Origin: Alkalihalobacillus sp047302405
GTDB taxonomy: Bacteria > Bacillota > Bacilli > Bacillales > Bacillaceae_D
Direction of reading: 5' to 3'
NCBI RefSeq assembly: GCF_047302405.1
Contig: NZ_CP154853.1
Location: 1,612,001-1,676,000, forward strand
DNA: 64,000 bases
The translations under genes were made by a program, and so were the position numbers. Each line of letters opens with the position of its first letter. The stretch's first letter is position 1. Under the pieces are notes generated by a model. It was not told the origin of the DNA and made no database searches. It was given only the letters and a program-made list of their open reading frames with translations. Shown in pieces: positions 58,710 through 64,000 of this stretch.

Positions 58710-59096
58710 TTGGTAGAAGTGTACATTGATGGAGCAAGTGCCGGGGAGCCTGGTGCGTCTGGTGCAGGTGTTTTTATCAATTTTAAAAATGGAACAATTG
58801 AAGAGTACTCATTTCCTTTGCAGGCGATGTCCAATCATGAGGCGGAATATGAAGCTCTACTCATTGCTTTAAAGCTTTGTATCGAAAAAGGTATAAAAGT
58901 AGCCTCTTTTCGAACCGATTCGCAACTCATCGATCAAGCGATTGAAAAAGGCTTCGTGAAAAATAAAAAATATCAATCTTATTTAAATGAGGCATTAAAA
59001 TTAATTGAACAATTTGATCTGTTTTTTATAAAATGGATTCCAAGTAAGGCGAATAAAAATGCGGATAAATTAGCGAAGAAAGCCATTAAAAGATAA
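58710..59096 (+). CDS. RNase HI-like protein (YpeP type)
   Basis: 128 aa, TTG start after AAAAGGGG. The RNase H fold is complete with catalytic acids Asp7 (VYIDGASAG), Glu in NHEAEYEAL (about 47), Asp in FRTDSQLID (about 71) and Asp in NADKLAKKA (about 119). The protein resembles the reverse-transcriptase/RNase HI-like family (YpeP in B. subtilis) rather than classical RnhA. It may remove RNA from RNA-DNA hybrids. It is located between gpsB and rnpB. Confidence 0.9.
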   Translation: MVEVYIDGASAGEPGASGAGVFINFKNGTIEEYSFPLQAMSNHEAEYEALLIALKLCIEKGIKVASFRTDSQLIDQAIEKGFVKNKKYQSYLNEALKLIEQFDLFFIKWIPSKANKNADKLAKKAIKR

Positions 59097-59112
59097 CGGA
59101 TAAGATTAGATA

Positions 59113-59141
59113 TTGATTTAATCGTTAAGTGCATGTATAAT
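59113..59141 (+). promoter_or_regulatory. Promoter of rnpB
   Basis: TTGATT, 17 bases, TATAAT; transcription would begin about 10-20 nt before the RNA as defined. Confidence 0.7.
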
Positions 59142-59159
59142 AAATAAGGTCGCATACAA

Positions 59160-59572
59160 CAAATAAGTGTTTAGGTAATCGCTGCACTTTATTGTGTAGA
59201 GGAAAGTCCATGCTCGCACAAGCTGAGATGCTTGTAGTGTTCGTGCCTAGCGAATTCATAAGCTAGGGTAGTTTGGGTCTTATCAACCTGGACTAACGGC
59301 AGGATAAACACCTAAGTCTTTTTAAAGATATGGTGTGAAGTCCTTGAAAGTGCCACAGTGACGTAGTCTGATTGGAAACAATGAGAGTGGAACGAGGTAA
59401 ACCCCTCGAGCGAGAAACCCAAAATATGGTAGGGGCATCTTCTAATTCGGAAATGAACGAATGTGAAGAACAAGGAAAATTCCTTGTAGATAGATGGTTA
59501 CCACCGGAGTACGAGGTTCATCACCGTTTGTAGTACAAAGGTACAGAACATGGCTTATCAAACACTTATGAG
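59160..59572 (+). ncRNA. rnpB: RNase P RNA (type B)
   Basis: Universally conserved blocks are present: GGTAATCGCTGCA, AGAGGAAAGTCCATGCTCGC, AGTGCCACAGTGACG, GTGGAACGAGGTAAACCCCT, CGAGCGAGAAACCCAAA, ATAGATGGTTACCACC and ACAGAACATGGCTTA. The ends pair AAGTGTTT with AAACACTT. The overall plan fits the Bacillus B-type RNA. It is the catalytic part of RNase P and processes tRNA 5' ends. Gene order gpsB-rnpB is as in B. subtilis, though the expected rlmL does not follow. Confidence 0.97.
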
Positions 59573-59592
59573 ATGAATAGTAGCGATATTGG

Positions 59593-59618
59593 AAACTCCT
59601 TTTTTAAGGGGTTTTTTA
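59593..59618 (+). terminator. Terminator of rnpB
   Basis: AAACTCCTT pairs with AAGGGGTTT (one G-U) around TTTT, followed by TTTATTTT. Confidence 0.85.
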
Positions 59619-59803
59619 TTTTCCATTAAAATTGATTTGAGTTCTAAATTTTCCTCTAACATAATATCAGAATATTTATATTAATCTAATATTATTTTGT
59701 CGAAAACCGCTTTAAAGGGTTAAATTTTTCTATTTACTTTCCTCATTTATTGTTTTAAGATAATACATAACTATTAGAAAATTATAAAAAAGGGGTCTGA
59801 AAG

Positions 59804-60784
59804 ATGAAACAGTCATGGAAAAAATGGACAGCAATTACTTTACTAGGAATGACCTTAGCAGCCTGTGGTACTTCAGAAAGTAGTGGCGATGGAGAGACCT
59901 TTAAGGTAGGAGCCACACAAATAGCCGAACATCCATCCCTTGATGCCGCCTATGAAGGGTTTAAGCAAGCTCTTGAAGATGCTGGTTTAGATGTTGACTA
60001 TGATTATAATACGGCACAAGGCGATCCAAATAATAACGCAGCGATTGCAAGTAACCTCGTATCTAATGATGTCGATTTAATTTTTGCAAACTCCACACCA
60101 AGTGCCCAAAGTGCTTTACAAGCAACAGATAATATTCCGATTATCTTCACTTCCGTTACTGACGCTGTAGCAGGTGAGTTAGTCACAGCAATGAATGAAC
60201 CAGGTGAAAATATTACAGGAGTGGTCGACTTACATCCGGATACAATTCAATTTACGGTCAGCTTCATTGAAGAATATTTTTCAAATTCGCGTGTCGGAAT
60301 GATTTATAACGCGGGTGAGGCAAACTCAGTCGCCCAAATTAATTTAGTTGAAGAGGCTGTGGAAGGAACGAGTCTTTCGATTGTCACAAGATCGGTGGCA
60401 ACAGCGGCTGAAGTCCAACAAGCAGCTGCATCATTAGTAGGTGATGTCGATGTCTTTTATATCATTACAGATAATACAGCTGTTACCGCATTAGATGCGA
60501 TCGTTCAAGTGGCAAATAGTGAACAGATTCCGTTATTTGTAGGGGAACCAGATTCATTAGGAAAAGGTGGCTTTGCTACTTTTGGCATTGATTACTTCTC
60601 AATTGGATATCGCTCAGGGGAAATGGCAGCAGAAATTCTACAAGGTGAAAAAACAACATCAGATATACCTGTTGAATACCCTTCAGACATGCAGCTCTTT
60701 ATTAATAAAGATGCTGCTGACGCACAAGGGGTCGAATGGAATAGTGACTGGGATGAAGATGCAGAAATCGTAGAAGCAGAATAA
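59804..60784 (+). CDS. ABC transporter substrate-binding lipoprotein (TrpX type)
   Basis: 326 aa. Lipoprotein signal ending LAAC (Cys21) then the periplasmic-binding fold: FKVGATQIAEHPSLDAAYEG, ANSTPSAQSALQ, IPIIFTSVTDAVAGELV, VGEPDSLGKGGFATFGIDYF and GYRSGEMAAEIL. This is the PF04392/COG2984 group, with members binding aromatic amino acids (TrpX of streptococci) or other small ligands. It captures the ligand outside the cell for the permease/ATPase pair downstream. The ATG follows AAAAGGGG. A terminator-like hairpin separates it from the permease. Ligand unproven. Confidence 0.93.
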   Translation: MKQSWKKWTAITLLGMTLAACGTSESSGDGETFKVGATQIAEHPSLDAAYEGFKQALEDAGLDVDYDYNTAQGDPNNNAAIASNLVSNDVDLIFANSTPSAQSALQATDNIPIIFTSVTDAVAGELVTAMNEPGENITGVVDLHPDTIQFTVSFIEEYFSNSRVGMIYNAGEANSVAQINLVEEAVEGTSLSIVTRSVATAAEVQQAAASLVGDVDVFYIITDNTAVTALDAIVQVANSEQIPLFVGEPDSLGKGGFATFGIDYFSIGYRSGEMAAEILQGEKTTSDIPVEYPSDMQLFINKDAADAQGVEWNSDWDEDAEIVEAE

Positions 60785-60917
60785 GAAAGAAAGCTCGTCG
60801 ATTGAAGGACACAAGAAGATAAGTAGTCTTAATAAGTCTTAACTTTGCCTTTCAAATTGTCTTCTTCGATGACCTTCTACACCGCTATCAATTTATACTT
60901 TCGTACGTATAAAATGG

Positions 60918-60956
60918 ACCGACCTGCAGAAATTTGGGCACGTCGGTTTTCTTTTG
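60918..60956 (+). terminator. Hairpin between substrate-binding and permease genes
   Basis: ACCGAC and GTCGGT close a hairpin followed by TTTCTTTT. It could let extra binding protein be made relative to membrane subunits. Confidence 0.55.
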
Positions 60957-60999
60957 ACCTATAAACATCAGGAAATGGACTAACAAAGGGGGAAGCAGG

Positions 61000-61977
61000 A
61001 TGTCTTATGCAATATTTAGTGCCTTTGAAACGGGAATCATTTATGCGATTATGGCACTTGGTGTTTATTTAACTTTTCGCATACTCGATTTCCCTGACTT
61101 AACAGTGGATGGTAGCTTTGTAACAGGGGCGGCGATCGCAGCGATTTCTATTATTGCCGGGGTGCCACCGTTCCTTGCCAGTTTATATGGATTTGTGGCT
61201 GGTTTTGTGGCTGGGATGATTACTGGAATTCTTCATACAAAAGGAAAAATCAATGCCTTATTATCAGGGATTTTAATGATGATTGCCCTTTATTCGATCA
61301 ATTTACGAATTATGGGTAGTTCCAATATTAGTCTAATGAGTCAAGAAACGTTTTTTAAACAAACACAATCTTTTACGAGTTCAACCGGAATCGATTCTCT
61401 ATTAAACTCGATTTTTTTCTTTTTAGGATTAAACCGCAGTTGGGGAATTATTCTTGTAATGATTCTCATTACATTGACCATTAAGTTTCTGTTAGACTTT
61501 TTCTTAAAAACCGAGGTCGGTTTAGCGCTTCGGGCAACAGGAGATAACCCAAAAATGATTCGTAGCTTTTCTGCTAATACGGATTGGTTAATTATTTTAG
61601 GCTTAGGTTTATCAAATGGTCTCGTCGCCTTCTCTGGTGCATTAATCGCCCAACAAGGCGGGTTTGCGGATGCTGGAATGGGTGTTGGTTTAATTATTGT
61701 TGGTTTAGCGTCTGTTATTATTGGAGAAGCCTTATTTGGGACAAAGACCATCTTCCGAGCAACTTTGGCGATTATCGGTGGAGCGATCGTTTATCGGATT
61801 GTGGTGACTTTAGCTTTGCGAGCAGACTTTTTAGAAGCGGGTGATGTCCGTTTAATTACAGCTGTTATTGTCATCGCCGCTCTTATTACCCCTAAAATGA
61901 TTCAAAAAAATCGTGAACAAAAAAGAAGAAAGCAAAAACGCTTAAAACAAGCAAAGGAGGTTCAAAACCATGCTTGA
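61000..61977 (+). CDS. ABC transporter permease (TrpY type)
   Basis: 325 aa, about eight to nine membrane helices, of the BPD_transp_2 (COG4120) family. Recognisable blocks include GIIYAIMALGVYLTFRIL, DFPDLTVDGSFVTGAA, LLSGILMMIALYSINLRIMG, GLALRATGDNPKMIRSF and GLIIVGLASVIIGEALFG. The end is a basic cytosolic tail. The ATG at 61000 follows AAAGGGGGA. The stop overlaps the start of the ATPase by eight bases. Confidence 0.93.
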   Translation: MSYAIFSAFETGIIYAIMALGVYLTFRILDFPDLTVDGSFVTGAAIAAISIIAGVPPFLASLYGFVAGFVAGMITGILHTKGKINALLSGILMMIALYSINLRIMGSSNISLMSQETFFKQTQSFTSSTGIDSLLNSIFFFLGLNRSWGIILVMILITLTIKFLLDFFLKTEVGLALRATGDNPKMIRSFSANTDWLIILGLGLSNGLVAFSGALIAQQGGFADAGMGVGLIIVGLASVIIGEALFGTKTIFRATLAIIGGAIVYRIVVTLALRADFLEAGDVRLITAVIVIAALITPKMIQKNREQKRRKQKRLKQAKEVQNHA

Positions 61978-62764
61978 TCTTCATCAATTATCTGTCACTT
62001 TTAATGAAGGAACCCCCGATGAGAAAAAAGCGTTACAAAACATAAACCTCTCTTTGCAATCTGGACAATTTGTTACGATTATTGGCAGTAATGGCGCAGG
62101 GAAATCAACCTTAATGAACATGATATCTGGTGCCCTAACACCAGATATTGGGGATGTGAAGATTGATGGTCGAACGGTTACCTTTGAAGCTGAATATAAA
62201 CGCTCACAATTAATTGGTCGTGTTTTCCAAGATCCAATGGCCGGGACGGCACCATCAATGACAATCGAAGAAAACTTAGCCCTTGCTTATTCAAGAAATC
62301 AAAAAAGAACCTTCAAATTTGGAGTGACGAAAAAGCGAAAAGAGAGGTTCAAAACCCATTTAGAATCTTTGAATCTAGGGTTAGAAAATCGTCTTAATGC
62401 TAAAGTTGGACTATTATCAGGTGGAGAAAGACAGGCATTATCGCTGTTAATGGCCACATTTACAGAACCGAAAATTTTATTATTAGATGAGCATACGGCG
62501 GCACTCGATCCATCTCGAGCGGAGTTAATTACTAAATTAACAAAGGAAATTGTTGAAAAGCATCAACTAACGACCTTAATGGTTACCCATAACATGCAGC
62601 AAGCCCTTGATTTAGGCAACCGATTAATTATGATGGATAAAGGCCAAATTATTTTAGATGTCAATGAAGAAGACAAAAAAGCACTGACGATCGAGAAGCT
62701 CTTACATGAATTCCAACGTATTCGCGGAGAGCAAATGGTAAATGATCGAGCGATTTTGGGATGA
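61970..62764 (+). CDS. ABC transporter ATP-binding protein (TrpZ type)
   Basis: 264 aa cytosolic ATPase (COG1101). Walker A GSNGAGKS (about 36-43), signature LSGGERQALSLL, Walker B ILLLDEHTAALDP (with His in place of the common Pro) and MVTHNMQQA are present. Overlaps the permease gene, with AAGGAGG just upstream. Forms with the two preceding products an importer resembling TrpXYZ. Confidence 0.94.
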   Translation: MLDLHQLSVTFNEGTPDEKKALQNINLSLQSGQFVTIIGSNGAGKSTLMNMISGALTPDIGDVKIDGRTVTFEAEYKRSQLIGRVFQDPMAGTAPSMTIEENLALAYSRNQKRTFKFGVTKKRKERFKTHLESLNLGLENRLNAKVGLLSGGERQALSLLMATFTEPKILLLDEHTAALDPSRAELITKLTKEIVEKHQLTTLMVTHNMQQALDLGNRLIMMDKGQIILDVNEEDKKALTIEKLLHEFQRIRGEQMVNDRAILG

Positions 62765-62909
62765 TCATATTGATCTTTATAGTAATAGAATTATCGAGGC
62801 TGGGACAAACCCCTAACTATGAAATGATAACCACTTGATTTATTTCATTTTCTCAGAAGTGCTCCTACTTTATACCATTACCTACAAAGATGAAAATGGG
62901 ATTACCATA

Positions 62910-63131
62910 TGCCCTAGCGTACGAAAACATGCGGAGACTCCCGCGGGAAGTAGTGGCAGAGCAGAAATCCACCGGCTTGGCCGGTTAGTTCGGCGCCACC
63001 CCGTAGGACGCGGATCATGATTTTCGGGAGCGGGGAATAAAGCTCAACACATGGCTATCCATTTTCTCTCCAATAAAAATAATGAAAGTCGGTGAAATTT
63101 TACAATGTGCAGTAAAATTCTCCGGCTTTTT
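62910..63131 (-). repeat. Family-2 dispersed repeat with terminal hairpin
   Basis: CCCTAGCGTACGAAAACATG, CGGAGACTCCCGCGGGAAGT, AGTGGCAGAGC, GGCGCCACCCCGTAGGACGC and a closing hairpin AAAGTCGGTGAAATTTTAC/GTAAAATTCTCCGGCTTT. It is the uninterrupted counterpart of 16768-17273. It occupies most of the 630-bp gap before the response regulator; the remainder is A/T-rich without a gene. Confidence 0.75.
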
Positions 63132-63395
63132 GACTCTAGATTTAGAAAGAAAACTCCCCAAAAAATGATATCATCTCTACCTTTCATCATGTAAAGGCCA
63201 TTCCAAGGAAGTCTAATTTAGGCATAGTTTTATTGATTACATACTTTCATAAGTTGAAGTTTCAGGATTAAGTTTCTAGTCATTTAGTACATGCTCATAA
63301 TCAAAGTTCATTTTTTTGTATAGGAAAAAAACTGTTTTTTTAAAGTAATTCAATATATTATTAATAGAAATAGTTGTTTATTTGGGGTGATTACA

Positions 63396-64000
63396 TTGAA
63401 AGCTAATGAATTATGCACAGTTGTGATTGTGGATGATGAAATCTTAATAAGAGAAGGAATTAAACATTATCTCGATTGGGAACAAGAGGGTTTTCAAATT
63501 GTTGGAGAAGCTTCAAATGGTAGAGAAGCACTTAAAATCATTGAGGAAATAAAGCCTCATATTGTCATGACTGATATTGTCATGCCGCTTATGGATGGGG
63601 AAGAATTGACTAAAGAAATAAAGGCGCAATATCCAGATATCGAAGTGATTATTTTAAGTAGTTTTGGTGAATTTGATTATGTTCGTTCAACATTCCAAAG
63701 TGGTGTTGTTGATTATATATTAAAGCCTAACTTAGATACAGAAGGGCTTTTGAAGGTCTTAAAAAGGGCGAATGAGCGAATCTCGCTAAATCATCATGCA
63801 ACAAATGATTCCCCCAAAAACAATTCAATCCGTAACATAGTTGAAAAAATCTTGAAAGGATATGAAATCAACTTGGATGAGGATGCCATCATAGATACAT
63901 TTCCCTATGATACCTTTTATTTAGTAGGAATAGATACAAAAGGAGCGAGTTATCAAGAAAAATTTTATGAGAATACTTTAACTGATTTTAATTTAGATTC
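63396..64000 (+). CDS. Response regulator, YesN/AraC type (partial, cut by window end)
   Basis: A coding region starting with the TTG at 63396 after GGGGTGA and open to the window end (about 201 codons seen). The receiver domain is complete: acidic pair in VIVDDEILIREG (about 11-12), phospho-acceptor Asp in MTDIVMPLMDGEEL (about 57), Ser/Thr position in ILSSFGEFDYV and the conserved Lys in DYILKPNLD (about 107). The sequence after residue 125 is the linker of YesN-type regulators, which end in an AraC DNA-binding domain, probably beyond 64000. Its sensor kinase would be expected next to it. Confidence 0.9.
   Translation, partial: MKANELCTVVIVDDEILIREGIKHYLDWEQEGFQIVGEASNGREALKIIEEIKPHIVMTDIVMPLMDGEELTKEIKAQYPDIEVIILSSFGEFDYVRSTFQSGVVDYILKPNLDTEGLLKVLKRANERISLNHHATNDSPKNNSIRNIVEKILKGYEINLDEDAIIDTFPYDTFYLVGIDTKGASYQEKFYENTLTDFNLD

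Noticed and set aside
59640..59803. T-box leader before the TrpX-type gene
   Set aside because: No T-box sequence, specifier stem or terminator/antiterminator pair can be seen.

Overview
The window reads as chromosomal DNA of an endospore-forming Bacillaceae, probably from the alkaliphile/halophile side of the family. It is A/T-rich, with strong AGGAGG-type ribosome sites and many TTG/GTG starts. It carries KapB, a Spo0E-like peptide, a CotD-like coat protein, GpsB, YpsA, MrfAB and a B-type RNase P RNA with obvious Bacillus subtilis counterparts. Species cannot be fixed from sequence alone.

Layout. 1-3.3 kb (minus): an unrecognised gene and a TelA/XpaC-type pair behind an ECF sigma-W-like promoter. 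3.6-10 kb: gltAB (glutamate synthase) behind an extended -10 promoter with a cre-like site. 10-12.4 kb: ypjP-like, two small membrane proteins, kapB. 12.6-14.1 kb (minus): dapA under a lysine riboswitch with an intrinsic terminator, and a 50-codon Spo0E-like gene. 14.3-17.6 kb: two lipoproteins flanking an IS200-type element, two very small genes, and a dispersed repeat with a second repeat nested inside it. 17.7-23 kb: cspD, an AbgT-type transporter, a PRC-barrel protein and an mhqR/dioxygenase/mhqD quinone-response operon. 23.3-26 kb: a PbpC-type penicillin-binding protein and a GNAT acetyltransferase. 26-27.8 kb: a gene-free stretch built largely of dispersed repeats.

27.8-40.1 kb is the most notable region. 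Eight tightly packed, often overlapping genes encode a large two-TM surface protein, an ABC ATPase, an ABC-2 permease, a coiled-coil/Gly-Ser-rich membrane protein, a MoxR AAA+ ATPase, a DUF58 protein, and two large membrane-anchored vWA proteins. They look like one envelope machine whose function I cannot name.

40.3-51 kb is accessory DNA: a small unknown gene behind a palindromic operator, an intact IS66-family element with a perfect 8-bp target duplication, and a TetR-controlled cluster (MFS exporter, NAD(P)-binding reductase/epimerase, serine hydrolase) marked by four copies of one palindrome. A cytochrome P450 follows, preceded by a decayed partial duplicate of itself.

51-64 kb returns to core genes: an aminotransferase, a PNPOx-like flavoprotein, mrfA-mrfB, cotD-like behind a sigma-K-like promoter, ypsA, gpsB, an RNase H-like gene, rnpB, a TrpXYZ-type ABC importer, another dispersed repeat, and the start of a YesN-type response regulator cut by the window edge. 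No tRNA, rRNA or CRISPR array was seen.
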